Positions 22,765 through 35,739 of a stretch of DNA of 64,000 nucleotides are shown in pieces. The translations under genes and the position numbers were made by a program. Source of the stretch: Sabellastarte sp. h YS-2021 (taxonomy: Eukaryota > Annelida > Polychaeta > Sabellida > Sabellidae). How positions within the stretch are numbered: the first letter of the stretch is position 1; every line of letters starts with the position of its first letter. The DNA lies in NCBI GenBank assembly GCA_964017235.1, contig OZ024935.1, positions 87,511,052 through 87,575,051 on the forward strand. Reading direction: 5' to 3'. Below the pieces are notes generated by a model, which was given only the letters and a program-made list of their open reading frames with translations, made no database searches and had not been told where the DNA came from.

Positions 22765-23311
22765 TTTGGGTGCCTCTGTGCATCTTCAATCACAGATTTT
22801 CTCTTTCTCAGTCAATCATTGTATGAAAAATTCATTTATAACCACAGTTTATAGGTTAAACCTTTTTCCCTTTTCTGACAAAGTTGTCATAGTCCCACCA
22901 GGTCCTAGTAATATGTCACCTTTGGCATGACATATGACCTTGAGAAATTCAATCACCCAATTTCTCAAGTTGCAATTATCAGGGTGTCCCAAACCCTGTT
23001 TACTTGGGCTATCTGTAATGTAAAAATATCATGAATAAAGTAATGATATAACATGCTAAACAGTACTTTTAACTGTCAGGGTTTCCTAAACCCTGTTTAC
23101 TTGAGTTATTTGTAATATTAATATATCATGAGCAAAGTAATGTTATAACATGCTAAACAGTAATGGTAACTCGTACATAGATGTTATTAACATGTTTTGT
23201 AAAGATTATTATGTATCATTATGTGTTATATGATTGATAATCAAAGAATAATAGAATAAATATTTATATAAACTCCAATTATTGGATTTATTTGGTTCCC
23301 TCTGGGGAATG
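22765..23311 (+). repeat. Ngaro split repeat B2 (right end)
   Basis: Second copy of the 547-bp B repeat. Similarity to B1 ends at 23311, where A2 follows in the other copy but host DNA follows here. That marks the right end of the element. Confidence 0.9.
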
Positions 23312-23329
23312 ATATTTAATGACCGATAA

Positions 23330-23901
23330 AGGGTCCGATTTCACAAAGGGACTTAAGCCCAGACTTAGACTTAAATTTAAGACTTTGGTGTTATATTTTG
23401 TCAACAGAATTTTAAGTCCATGGTCTTAGATTTGGCGGATTTCACAAAGCGGCTAAGTCCATGAAATTGCTAAGTCAATGGACATAACTTTTCAGTCTAT
23501 TAGGTAGTGGGCCGAAATTTTGTAAAGAGGCCCTAAATATGGCCACAATGAAGTTTTCTCTACTTTAATGTTTGAGATGGCTGTACATAAATTATAGTTA
23601 TACAGAACACCTCATTAAAGTAGTCTTTGGGAAGTTTATATGTGGTTTCAAGGTTTTCCTTTTCAAAACAGCACTTATCCTCCGATAAAATGCATCAGAT
23701 GAAGGATATATGTCACCAGTAATATATTTTGAATAGATATAAAAGGTCACGTTACACTGAAAACCACTGTGGTTATTTGATAAGCTTGGACTTAGCTAAG
23801 TCACCCTTTGTGTCCCTGACCTAGCCAGGACCAAAGTCGTAGACTTAAGTCCCTGACTTAGCAAAAAACTTTGTGAAGACCGTTTGTGAAACCAGCCCCT
23901 G
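23330..23901 (+). mobile_element. MITE family with GGCCGATTTCAC termini, copy 1
   Basis: Starts GGGTCCGATTTCACAAAGGG and ends with the inverted form ...GTGAAACCAGCCCCTG. Sub-terminal regions are crowded with GACTTAAG and CTAAGTCC words in both orientations, as in foldback MITEs. No coding frame. It lies 18 bp right of the Ngaro element. A second copy is at 58731-59316. Confidence 0.7.
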
Positions 23902-25452
23902 TGTATATCTGGAGGGCACTCCGAATCAGATAAGAGGCCTCTGCTTAGGGATATTTTAATGTTTTTAGAAAGCTCATTTTATTGTTATTTTTGTTAAATT
24001 CATTTAAATGTACTAATATAATGACTTTCAAGGCATTGCCCTCAAGCTATGTATAAATTTGCCCTGAAGCCATAATTCCTGATAGTTTCCTCTCCAAAAC
24101 GTTCATATTCTGTGAACATATTCTGAAAGATAGACACAGATAAATCCATGTACATATACGGATATATCATTTAAAGTGGACAGAGATTTGTACTTAGGGG
24201 TATTGTTGATGGGAATGAGTTTCTATGTATTTTCTGACTGTAATGTCTGATCTGGAGTAATAAATATCCTTTATCAGGCTGACACACAAATGCCAACTGA
24301 AATATTGTAAGCTAATTTTCAGTGTCACAGTAAGAGTGAAAAATGACACATTGGCTGGAATACGACTTCTGTGCGATAAAGAAATCTTGACTCTCATAGA
24401 GATTGGACTAAGTTGCTGTCGGAAAGCCAATACATTCAATTTAATGACAGCTTTTTTCAAACAAGGCCAGTACGCTTCAATGAAGACAATATTACGGATC
24501 TAATGCAATGGTGACATCAAGCCTGCTATTTGATTCTTGCTTAAATGCATCATAAATAATGCTAGGCAAGCCAAAAAAATTGATTTCGAAGAATTCTCAA
24601 ACATATATTAGATTTGTGGGTATCATCAGCATAAGGTTTCGATCAGCAGTTAAAATTATCACAACTTCATTCTTCACTTTTCATGACCAGAGTTTGGACG
24701 TGCTTTCCTATTTTGTCCCGAGATATCGAAAACTTATATCTGAATGTTTGTATTGGATTGTATGGGACTTAATCCTGAGGAGGGGGGGGGGTGGAGGGGG
24801 GTATTTAACACATTAATGCTGAAGTTTGCAAAAGTGCTTTGACTGGCATATGTACTGGCATTAAAGGACTGATAAATGTTTCTAAATAGAAAGCACCCCC
24901 AAAGAGGAGACCTCTGCTAAGGCAGCCATGTATCTCATAATTGCAGTTTCACCCAAATGCAGAATTTTGGAGTAATCAAACCCCGAATAGTGCAGAATCT
25001 GACCATTGAATTTGTTCAATATTTTGTATCCATTTTACGATTTCCTAAAATTTAATCAATTCTTCCCCTGATCAGGTGATCCCTGATCTACCAAAATAAA
25101 GCATTTCATAAAGATGTGTCCATTTGTTCATGTGGGTGATAAAGTAAAAAGGCAGATATGTAAACAGGTAATACTCCCGTAAACATTCATCTTTGTTGGT
25201 CTTATTAATACCGTAGCATTTTTGCACATAAATATATGTTCAGTCAGTATGGATCAAACAGTATGAGTTCTGTAGTACAAGTAGATATTTGCATGAGTAT
25301 AAACGTGGATACAAAACGAATCTATTTTCATACAATTAGACACAGGCAACTTTTAGGGTGGTAGCTTGGGACAGGCACTGAAAAAGTTGGATGTCAAATG
25401 ACACTCCACAATGACCATTGATATGATATACAGTGATGCCACCATACACCAT
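23902..25452. other. Non-coding stretch
   Basis: A G-rich tract lies at about 24779-24799. A weak piece of the TTTCCGCCA-type dispersed repeat may lie near 25020-25110. No gene. Confidence 0.45.
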
Positions 25453-25662
25453 GTCGCGTTCAACATCCAGGGTCCTATTGTGACGGGTAGTTTACGGGTG
25501 GAGGAACCAGTCGATACTAGTTGGTCAAGATTCTGCAATGTAAACCACCAGACATTGGCAAGTAACTACCAACTTTCCAAAATGAACCCCCGGGCTGAGA
25601 TTCAAACCTGCGACCTCAGAGGTTGGAGGCAAGCACTCTAACCGCTACACCACTGAGCCCCC
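25453..25662 (-). mobile_element. tRNA-derived SINE, family A
   Basis: Reverse copy with GTGACGGGTAGTTTACGGG, TGTAAACCACCAGACATTGG, and a tRNA-like head (GATTCAAACCTGCGACCTC, CCGCTACACCACTGAGCCCC). Short plus-strand frames across it are spurious. Confidence 0.8.
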
Positions 25663-26767
25663 TCACATATTCAAATGAAACCATTCTGTTTGAAATTCAG
25701 TACTGTATCATTAGAAGCCCAAAACTAAAATGTTTGTTTTGAAGGCTTTGAAGATTACATTTCTGCATTTATTTTTAATTTGTTATTATTATTTTAATGA
25801 CTAGCTTTTATTAAGGTGAGCCGAGTTCACACTTTTCCGATAAGATGGCACTGTGTCACACCCTGTTACAAAGTTCATAGTAGACTCTATTTTGGAAATA
25901 TATAATTTTTATTCTTACTGGTGCTTTCTGCTGATCATTTCTCTATATTTTCATAATACTTCAGGGATCCCTTACCACTATGAAGTTCAATCTCAGGTTC
26001 AGGCAGATACACATTGGTTTCAGCAGTTAAACTGTAATGCATTATTTACAGATTGTCTACAAAATTAATTAAATTTAACTCCGTGCTTGTTGTAATGTTC
26101 TATACCTTGTTTTATAATGTGTGCTTTAATGTTTAATTTAAAGTACATAAAATGTCGGTTACACTTATTTACTTTGTACAGGAGATTAACAAATAGTAAC
26201 ATGAAGTTAATAAAAATTAATAAGACTCACTTCTCATATGCCCAATAACAAGTCTTGTCGAGATTGGACACCATCTATTCTGCCCATTTTGAAACGATTG
26301 TAGAACCTTTCAAAACAGATCGAAAACTATGCCATTAACACTCTCTTGGAAATATTTACAGAGACACAGATGTCCACCATTCTGTTCATCCTAACGAGAG
26401 GGATGGACATCTATATCTATCTCTGAACGGATACAGTGATACAGGACTTTAAGCTATTCTGTCATCAAGTTTTCTTAGTTATTGCATTTTGTGATCAAAG
26501 AGTCATTGCAATGGGAAAAGACGCTTTTTACATATACTTATAGGCATGCTACAACACTGAGTTCAACCTGCTTCACAAAAAACAGACATTAAAGCTATGG
26601 ATTCAACACAGATTTTACACATAAAAGTGGATTTCTTATATTTTCAGATGAACAGAATCATTGTAAAACATTACTGGTTAAACCTTGTTAGGGTGGATTT
26701 TAACCCATTTGCGACTACATTCTGACTACTATCATCGCTAAAATTAACACAAATTTGGGTTATTATT
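25663..26767. other. Non-coding stretch
   Basis: No gene or clear repeat recognised. Confidence 0.5.
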
Positions 26768-26950
26768 TCCGCCAGGAAGTTACGTATTTGGATGTGTTTG
26801 TTTGTCTTTTTGTTTGTCTGCCCTCATGATTACTCTAAACTTATAAGCAGATCTTTAAGGATATTTTATGTAGGTAGAGTTTAGCCAAAGGGATTTGAGA
26901 CAGATCCCAAGCATATTCTAGATACCAAAATATCCCCAAAATTTTAAAAA
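26768..26950 (-). repeat. Dispersed repeat of the TTTCCGCCA...GTTTGTTTGTC type
   Basis: TTTCCGCCAGGAAGTTACGT followed by GTGTTTGTTTGTCTTTTTG and GATTACTCTAAACTTATAAG matches the pattern of a repeat common in marine invertebrate genomes. Related plus-strand pieces are at 35740-35880, 45400-45540 and 46730-46855. Confidence 0.5.
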
Positions 26951-27144
26951 CAACCCGGTAGTCTGCACTATATAAGTGCTTTCTAAATTATAATTTTTCA
27001 TTTCTTGCTTATTGAATGGATAAATATGTGTGGACAAATAGGAACTTACAGCCCCTCTATCTTATTTTAGTTCTAATGCCTTAGAAAGTGTTATTCTATG
27101 GTTAGGAGGTGGATAAAACATCATTACAGACGTTATTGTGTGGT

Positions 27145-27485
27145 AAGGCCTCTCTTTCATCCCACTGCATGTGTTCCTATGTGTTAGTCACAAAAATACA
27201 AGTTAACTTGCAAGAGATAGGCCACAAAAACGCATGTCTTCTGTTGGTATTTTCCTCAAGCAAACAGCACTCCATGGTCCATGAGTGGAAACTGACATGC
27301 AAATTATTTTCTGTGTGGCATGTAGGAATGGCTGTCACACAGACAGACGAAAATATTCTCTTGCTTTGCAAGTAATGCACACTTTCAAAGATCTACTTAC
27401 CCCACAAACTGGCCCTCTCCCCACAAAATTTCTCAAAACAATTATACGGCCCAAATGTGTTGCAACCCATATAGTGGGATGTAAG
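27145..27485. mobile_element. Degenerate relative of the adjacent MITE
   Basis: Starts AAGGCCTCTCTTTCATCCCA and ends GTGGGATGTAAG, related to the termini of 27493-27969 and separated from it by a few bases. The two appear to lie side by side or to share a nested end. Confidence 0.4.
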
Positions 27486-27492
27486 TGCAACT

Positions 27493-27969
27493 AAAGCCTC
27501 TCTTACATCCCATCGTAGGTGCATACACACGTAAGTGTCCTGCAAACATTGTTAAAAATATGAGCGTAGCCTGGTAGTGGAGTAGCAGAGATTTGCACGT
27601 GCAAACAAGGTATATTTTCCCAACAAGAGTGTCATTACTTGAACATCAAAGAACAGACTGCGACTAGCTACAGACCCAGCAGTGGGTTAATATGGATGCA
27701 AGGTAGACATGAGGGTATTGTACGGCACGTGCAAACCCTGCAAGTGAATGGGGAGGTCTTGCAACAGTAGCTAGGGGAATGCATGAGCACAAGTCTCTTA
27801 TAAGTTACCCTTGAGTCATGGATGCGTTTATAGGAGTATTGCGTGCATGCAAAGAAAATTTGCATGTCAATTTTTATTGCGGGGTCTGTGCGACGTTGAT
27901 ATTCTGTCATAAAATTTATGTGTAACCAGGACGTACGTGAATGTACAATGGGATGTAAAGAGAGGTTTT
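27493..27969. mobile_element. Probable MITE with CCTCTCTTACATCCCA termini
   Basis: Left AAAGCCTCTCTTACATCCCA and right GGGATGTAAAGAGAGGTTTT are inverted copies, and pairing extends imperfectly to about 45 bp. The interior, about 480 bp, has many GTGCAAAC and GCATGCAAAG words and no gene. Confidence 0.55.
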
Positions 27970-29289
27970 AAAGGGAATAGACACTACCAGGTTACAAGCA
28001 AGATTATATTGCATCCGAAATGGAGAAGTGAGACAGAGGATTTCATACAATGTCTGCTTTATAGCACAGTATGACCAATCAACATGCATCTTACACATCT
28101 CATAAGATTTGTATCAGTAATGTTGATTGACTGAAATTTGGATTATTCAATGGCCTTTTTTAGTTCTGGTTGAAGGACAGATTACCACATCAGGCAGCAT
28201 CCATTTTGTCTGCAAATGATGGTTATTATTTGTGCACCAACTAACTATTTAGCCAAAAGATTTTTGTGTCAGCAAACAGTATCAGTGACTTGTAAAACCA
28301 ATTCTCTGGGGACCATTAGGCAGCCCATAAGACAATCAAAGCTTTCAAATACACTACCCTATCTTACAGAGAGAAATCCGTCTTAGTTACCCCTGCACAG
28401 AAAACCCTGTTCTTAAAAGGCCCTTCTATATGCCCTTCTATATACATGTCATCATTACATTGATATAATTATTTACACAGTTTAATAACCTATACTTGTA
28501 ACCATTCATTTTAATGTGCCTTTTGTCATTAAATCCAAATATGATATCCAGAATGCTGCCAACAAACAGCCAAGCTTGTATTTAAGTATAGCTCAGTTTT
28601 TGAGACTTCGTTTCAACTCAATGAAGATAAATGGATAGTCAACACAGAGGGTTCTTACTATGATTTCCTAACACAAAAATCCACACACACAAATGGACTC
28701 AAGACAGGGAATGGCCTTCTTAAGACACTCTCGATGAATACTTATAAGTTACTGTCCTTAAGGAAATGTAATGTGGAAGGACTGGTGTATTTTACTTGTG
28801 AGACCTCATCTATGGTCATTAGTGGAATTTACTGTAACACATTTTTTCTCAGAACATTCAATTGAATTGAAGATGCTACACTGCTGAGCAGACTAGGGTT
28901 AAAGAGCGTATTGTATTTTTGTGTTGTTGCTAAACTGTCAGACTTAAGTTTTGAGAGGATGGAAATATGACTACAAAATGTCATTTTGCTATGTAAAATG
29001 GCATCATCACTTTTGACCTGTAATTTCATTACTTGGCTTGACAGAACCTTCTCCAATTACCCTGTTACCTTGGCAGTTGACATTTGATGCTTCTTCCTTA
29101 TTTCAGTCCCCTCTCACACGTATCAGTTTGTGTTCCCTGATAGACAGACAAAAATTTGTGTTTATTATAACAATGCCTAAAATTTGTGCCTCACTTTTTT
29201 CAATTGAGTCATGCTGATAACAAGCAGTTGGAGAAATACTCCTTGAATGTGTCTTTATCTGTAATGATAGGTGGCAACGTGTTGAGTTA
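27970..29289. other. Non-coding stretch
   Basis: No gene. A short direct repeat (CCCTTCTATAT twice) lies at about 28420-28445. Confidence 0.5.
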
Positions 29290-29435
29290 GGTGGCCAAGT
29301 GGTTAGCAAGGTTGGGGTCTGATCACATGCAGTCACCTCTGTGATGCCCAAAAGTGGCAATGCCCAAAAGTGGCAATGCCGAAGACCTGTTCCCAATATG
29401 TCCCTGGTTGTTGAAAGGACAACCCCAACTTTGAT
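29290..29435 (+). mobile_element. tRNA-derived SINE, family B
   Basis: Matches the second SINE family: AGGTGGCCAAGTGGTTAGC, GTCACCTCTGTGATGCCC, GTGGCAATGCCGAAGACCTG and CCTGGTTGTTGAAAGGAC. A 16-bp piece (GCCCAAAAGTGGCAAT) is duplicated in it. Confidence 0.65.
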
Positions 29436-32400
29436 ATTTGTTATCTTGAGTATTCATATCTGTTTTCTACTGTCTGCAATCGTTTTCAAATGACTGAAAC
29501 TACAGTAGAATTTCTCATGTATCAAAACAACTGAGATATATAACAAAACTTCTGATAATGGTCAGGTTTGGACAGCCAATAGTTGGACTATGGTCATGTA
29601 CAAGTGGTATCAGCAATAGTCCATAATCGATGGTTTTGTCAATATATAAACATAAAGTCAAATATAAAAAAATAGTTGTTTTATTCTGAGCTTTTAGAAT
29701 AATAATCCATTGTTTTGTACAGTGTTGTAGTTTATAATAAGGGGAATATCTCCTTTACCACAGGATAAAGAGTGCTATTTGACACATCCCAACTGTACAG
29801 TTACCACAATTACAACCAAAGCACTGGTGAATGATATAACAACTAACTGAAAGGCAGAGGCTCAGGGACAACCGATTATCAATGTCCCTGAGATGTTTAA
29901 ACTCCCACTGTAGATAGGACCAATTGACAAAGGACTGTCATTTTAATTGAGTATCTGAACCACTGTGCATTTGCCTGTACCTGGGATTAAACCCATATGC
30001 TTAGTGTTCCTAGCCGAGTTTATTACCCAATGAAGCAAAGTGGCAAAACGTTTGGTATTTGGTGAATTTTGGTTAAGCTTAAAAAGAAGATTGTTCTGAA
30101 ATCGCCCACAATAGACCATCAGAATTTGTAGAAAACGAAGCCATAATATGAGAGATACAAGAAATATATAATACTGGGGGAAATGAGCATGTTTGGGTGA
30201 GTCATATTTTCAGAAAATCTCCATTCAGAGAAACAAGAGTAGGCTATATTGGGATGCAAATGGAAGATTCAAGTTTATTCCAGCAAGTGTTGAGTTTCGC
30301 CATTTTTTTTCTTGTAATTTATGGTTACGTGACTATAACACTGGCCCCGTTTTGTCTCTGTCTAATCGTGTTACAACTAACTTAGGCTCTGTTTCCACTT
30401 TGACACAAGGACTTAACATTGCAAGTGTATGCATTGCTGACAAATGTAGTGTGAATCACTCACATTGCCACTTCTGCAAACTTCTGAAAAAATTCATAAG
30501 ACACACTTGTCTCAGTTATTTTCTGACAGTTCAGTTGCTCAGTCTTATTTAATGTATGACAGATGTTTTCTGTATGGTTAAATTGTTAAGTATGACCTTC
30601 TCAATACTTGTATAAATTGAATTAAATTAAAAGGACTTAACTTACAAGCCCCATAGTGGGTGGGTGTACATTTTCAAACCTGTATTTTTGTAATGTGCTC
30701 GAAAACATATGTTGCTATAATAAAGAAAAATACTTAATGTAAACTGGTCACTCAGACATGTATTCTTTCTATTCAATGTCGAATATCTTCATATAGGGAA
30801 AATACATTATTTTCCATACCTGTTCATAGAATGAATGATAACTACAGTGAAATGTTAATAACAAGGAAAACAAAAGATGAACCCATTATATTCATTTTTA
30901 GCACAGATCAAGTAAAAAAATGTTGTTCCTCAAAGCCTTAGTGCAGTGACATAAACGACAAAAGATGTGATGAAGCATATAAAGAACTTTGTAAAACAGT
31001 ATCAGAAAGATCTGGTGATCACTTATATTTACTGATTTAATCCCATTGACTTTTTCTTTGTTTTGTTTTTGTGTCTGTACTGTGCTGTGAGGTAATGTAG
31101 TACCCAATATCTCTGTGCTTTAAACCCTTCAATTTCTAATACATATGTTGCATAAATGGACAAAATTGTAAACTAATGTTATGAAATAATTTATGATTCC
31201 TTTTTTTTATATTAGAAACAATTTGTAGTTACTATATTACACATTTACAATAGAGTTGTCCTAGAAACACCGGTGCCAATCGAGCAATTATAATATTGGC
31301 CAGATACAATTGAAAGTGTGGTAAAAATGTTTTATGTCTTTATGAGATGTATAGCTAATGGTTTGTATAGATTATCTATGTCACATCTGCTCCAACTTAA
31401 TTGTAAGACCATATATGTTCAACCTGTGTAGTATCACTGTCAATATGCATTGGTCTTAAGGACTTAAAGAGTCATTAAATCTGAGTGTGATAGCCCTGTC
31501 TGTAATGATACTTCTTCAGATGGTTGTTGAAACCTGATGCTTGTTTAGTGCTAACAAACCAACAGACAGACAGGTGAATACATGGAAGTCCATGACTCCC
31601 AACAGACAAATGGTTAGCAAGTTTCTGCAATTCATGGCTTGCTTCTCAGGTCCAAGATTATGGGTTCAAATACTAACAAGGGAAAACTGGGGGAGACACT
31701 AGACGTATTTGGATGGGGTGAAGCAATTGAAACAATTGAGTTTCTGTATTCTGATAGCATTTGGTCTAAGGTTTATCCTACAGTATTACATAGTCGCTCT
31801 GTAAATAAACAACATTACTTTTGTAACTTCAAATCAAACATTTTACCCCATCAAATACACCTACTGATATTACAATTTATATCCTCGTTTCTTCAAAGAT
31901 TTCTTTTCAAAGGACTGCTGCATAGCTATGACTAAAACTATATTTTCTGTTCTAGTGGCAATCTAATTGGGTCAGGTGTATTTTGACCTAATTTATCACT
32001 GATCATACCAACCGAAAATGCCTATTGTTAGCTTGTCCTGCTAAAGACTCAGCTGTTGAACAGTAGAACTTTCTGGCTGGATGCAAATGTTTTAAGAGAA
32101 GCCTTTGAAGTCTCAGTATCTAGATAGGCTTGCAAAAAAAAGAACCCTTATTTTCATCATGTCAGTTCCGCCAAGCTGAGACCGTCAAATGTTATTGCCA
32201 TGAAGTCTCACCAAATAGAAAGGGGATCCTGTAACACAAGATGGCTTCATTAATTCCCAGGCTTAATTAAAAACAACTCAAGGCTTTAGAGAATTGTAAC
32301 ACAAGTTATCTGGGCGGAGCAGAGACTCACAGAAGAGTCATTAAATCTGTGACTTATTGTTGTTTTAAATGTCAGTTTGGCACAAAATATAATACAAAAG

Positions 32401-32649
32401 GTTGATATTTTAGAAGCAACTTCTTCCTCCCCATTTTCAGTCCAGAATGGAGGAGAGAAAATAAGGCTCAAGTTACACATGTCCCAAACCTTAAAAAAAT
32501 GACTTTGGCAGCCTTGGTAACCTTATCAGGTTGAAATCAGTTCGGGATTATAAAGTGACTTTTGGCCGTGTTTTAGACAACATACATGGCACATCATTAG
32601 ACGGATGTAAGAAGTTAGATTTTACTTGTATCTGCTATACTTATTCGTT
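29436..32649. other. Non-coding stretch
   Basis: A 119-codon frame at 30193-30552 has no recognisable domain and the composition of its surroundings. A faint tRNA-like pair of boxes near 31608-31670 may be an old SINE. Confidence 0.45.
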
Positions 32650-32866
32650 CATTTACTTAATGTTTTACGTCACGCCTGATACCTTAATGGTTATATTGTG
32701 ATGGGCAGTTGGGAGACCAGCACACACAGTTTTTCAAAGTTCTGCAAGATACAGCCGACCAATGGCAAGCAACTACCAGCTTTCCCACATGTGGTCAGGC
32801 CGGGATTCAAACTCTGATCTCAGAGGTGGGAGCGAGTGTGTTACCAATGCACCATTGTGGCTGACC
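32650..32866 (-). mobile_element. tRNA-derived SINE, family A (degenerate)
   Basis: Reverse copy with GTGATGGGCAGTTGGG, CCAATGGCAAGCAACTACC and CGGGATTCAAACTCTGATC, ending CACCATTGTGGCTGACC. Confidence 0.75.
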
Positions 32867-33779
32867 AAATATCTGCTATGAGTAACATATGTTTACATAT
32901 TTTGCAGGTGCAAACATCCACAGTGGCCAACACACCCCTTGTCCCTTTTTAGATAAGGGCAAGTAATCTCTATTTCAAGACATCCTGGCTGGCAATTGTC
33001 AGTAGTAAAAGACTTATAGCTGTTATCAGATGAAGTAGGGTGTGTACCTCCAAAATAGAAAAAGGAAAGTAAACTTCTTAAAATCTAACAACAAAAGTAA
33101 ATTAAAAGATTGTGTATACTCTATATTTTATATCATTGAAGAACAATCAACAAACATCATGAGGCCAGAAGAAAATTTTGCAAAATTGTACTTTTAATAT
33201 AATGCTGACCAAAGTGTTAAGCTAAGAATTGTTTCCTAAGAATAATGTCTAAATGATGTCTAAAAGTGTAAATATAAGACAAATTTTTAGAGTAAGAGTA
33301 TTAATGGATTTGTACCTAGATGCTGTTGCTTGGTAGAGAAAAATAACACACATATTTACGGTTGTCTCAGGTTTCTATTCAATGTAGTAATCAAGTCTGC
33401 CCTTTAGGACAATCATGGTTTTTGTCAGTGTGTTTTAAAAAACAGTTTCTACTAAGCAGTTTTAAGTTTAATCATTTTACCAAAGTTGTAATTTTTAATA
33501 TGACTTTCCAATACCATAGTTCACATCACACAATTAATGTACAGTACAACAAATCTGTGAAGCAAACTTTATATATGCTGTTAAAAAAAACTAATAAATG
33601 CTGACTCAGCAAATTTTCAATTAGACTTTTTGTAAAATCTTTCTTTTGTTGTCTGAAATTAAGTGAATTTCAGTCACATATTCAGTCCAATTTACTAAAC
33701 TCCATGATAGTTTTCTTGGGCTGAAACTAAATTCACTTGTACTGTTCTTTAATTGCTTTTTCTCATTTTTCTAAGGTAT
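32867..33779. other. Non-coding stretch
   Basis: No gene. The word at 33596-33621 is shared with 60759-60784. Confidence 0.5.
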
Positions 33780-34070
33780 ATTGTGAACTTTGATGTAACT
33801 AAGTCATGTTAAAATTTTATTATTTACAGAGTGAAAAAATTACAAAACGTTACGTAAATTCCTTTCTGACTTGAGCTATGTAAATTATACTCAAGCTGTG
33901 AAATTGTTGATCATCTTTTTGCTTCAATAAAGAAAAGTTTCAAAGGTGACCCCCTATTTTTTACTGTTCAGGATATAAAACATCAGGATGAAGTTATATT
34001 CAAACTTCGGTAAAATTTTTAATGTTAAAACTATTTAGTAGTGATTGTCCTTAAATTCCACCAAATTAAA
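33780..34070 (-). repeat. Dispersed repeat D, copy 1
   Basis: The reverse complement aligns by eye with 60312-60590: AATCACTACTAAAYAGTTTTAACATTAA, GATGTTTTATATC.GAACAG, GGGGTCACC.TTGAAACTTTT and AATTTACA.AGCT. No coding frame. Confidence 0.65.
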
Positions 34071-35146
34071 GATCTTAACATCACACCTAATGTTGAACAA
34101 AAAGTGTACACATGGCTTGAACTCCATGCTTCCACAAGAACACCTTTCCCTAGGTTAGCTGTGATAATGTTCCAATAGCGACTAATTGGGTTGTATTTTG
34201 ACATTCTGTCTACCAACTGTCAGAAGCTATAAGCTCTGCCAGAAAATGAAGTGTCTAAATTCTAGCTCAGTTTTTCTACACTACCAAAAACTACTTAATA
34301 TAACCCAATACTTGTAACTGACAAGCCCCCTCCCCCCGCGCCTTCCCTGATACTGAAGTAGTATACATTTGCCGCACATATTTCATTACAGGCACCTTGC
34401 TTTCTTACAAAAGAATTGTGGTATTACCCAATCATTCAGGTGATACTAAAATGAGGATATATCTAGAGACAAATCAAAAGAATTTATATTTTAACGAACT
34501 AACGAACTTAACATCAGAAGGTATCATCAAGCACATTTACCATATTATTCAGCTTGAGTCTCAATGTGTCATACTAGATTAGTTGGTGCCTACAAAGCTA
34601 AAGGAATCTCATCTCTACTCAAAAGATGACAAATACATGTAATGTCATATTTCTATTGATGACGGTAAATTGTCTATCAGAGCCATTAAGTTATTGCCTT
34701 GGTGATTTGTTCTCTTTGCAAAATTTATTGTTACCAGTGGGAAGCCAAATGGAAATATGCCACTATTTGACAGATTACTTCAGAGATTTTCCCTTTTTAA
34801 CAGACATATTTATGAGACGGGTTGAATTGGACATGTGATGAGTTCAGTTTTGTTGTCTGGGTTTCTGTTGCATTAGTTGATATCTTGTTCACACTTTTCT
34901 GAATCAGTATCTTGTTATATCCATATGTCTGAATAGATCATCAAAGTTTGGCACGTATGACATTGGGCTTTTTGTTATCCACGACATGATGTGCTTGATC
35001 TAAACACTGGGAAATAAAAACTAGGTGTATCATGTTTTTATTCGGTGCCCTTTACTATGGATAAGTATTGTAGATTTCGTGTAAACAAATAGCGCTTTTT
35101 GTAAATATTTAATGTCATCTATAATATATTTTTGAAATCATTATAT
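34071..35146. other. Non-coding stretch
   Basis: No gene or repeat recognised; there is a short C-rich run near 34326-34342. Confidence 0.5.
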
Positions 35147-35375
35147 AGGGGTCATGGTGGTGCAGTGGTAACACACTCGCCTCCCACCTCTGAGGTCAGC
35201 AGTTCAAATCCCGGACCTTAAGTGGGAAAGTTGGTAGTTGCTTACTGATGGTCGGCAGTTTACAGTACAGAACTTTGACCAACTGTATGTACTGGTTTCC
35301 TCTGCCCACATAACTAACCACCATTATATTACCTGTACAGTGTTGAAAGCGACATAAAACCCAAATTAAATAAAT
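35147..35375 (+). mobile_element. tRNA-derived SINE, family A (near full length)
   Basis: Starts GGGGTCATGGTGGTGCAGTG (A box GTGCAGTGGTAAC), has the B box AGTTCAAATCC and the family core, and ends CCCAAATTAAATAAAT. Confidence 0.88.
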
Positions 35376-35739
35376 TGAAATCATTATAAAGCTACTCTCA
35401 CAGAGCTTCCATTTGTATTTTTTTTTCGTTTCAATCCATGCATTTCTGAAAATTCACAATTTTTCTGTATTCAGAATCTCATCCGGATCTTTCCGTGAAA
35501 TTTAAATCACTTCTTCCTTTGATCAGGCTACACCCATGCAAAACAAATTCAGAAAGATCCATTGATTTAAATGATTTCATTGATTTTTATGGTAATACAC
35601 CTAAAAATCAGCACCTTTGTTACCATCGACTACTAGGCAACAGACATAGTTTGTGGGATCAATATGTAGCATCGAATGCATTAAATAAATGATCTCATTA
35701 ATTTCTATGGTAACGTAACAAAAAAGCTCCAGAATCAAG

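Larger units (their letters stand above)
15786..23311 (+). mobile_element. Ngaro-type (DIRS-order) tyrosine-recombinase retrotransposon, looks whole
   Basis: The element has the split-direct-repeat layout of Ngaro/PAT elements: A1 (15786-15987), three ORFs, then B1 (20873-21419) directly abutting A2 (21420-21621), a spacer, and B2 (22765-23311). Both repeat pairs look identical by eye, which suggests very recent insertion. The ORFs are gag-like, RT/RNase H and tyrosine recombinase. No methyltransferase domain, as found in DIRS1 and PAT, was recognised, which favours Ngaro. The B1/A2 junction joins sequences that are the outer right and left ends of the element, as expected of a circular intermediate resolved by the recombinase. 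No target-site duplication is evident, as is typical. All three reading frames are open; it looks whole. Confidence 0.88.

Noticed and set aside
25411-25641. 76-codon plus-strand frame
   Set aside because: It lies inside a reverse-oriented family A SINE.
30193-30552. 119-codon plus-strand frame
   Set aside because: No domain or signal pattern; its length is compatible with chance in non-coding DNA of this amount.
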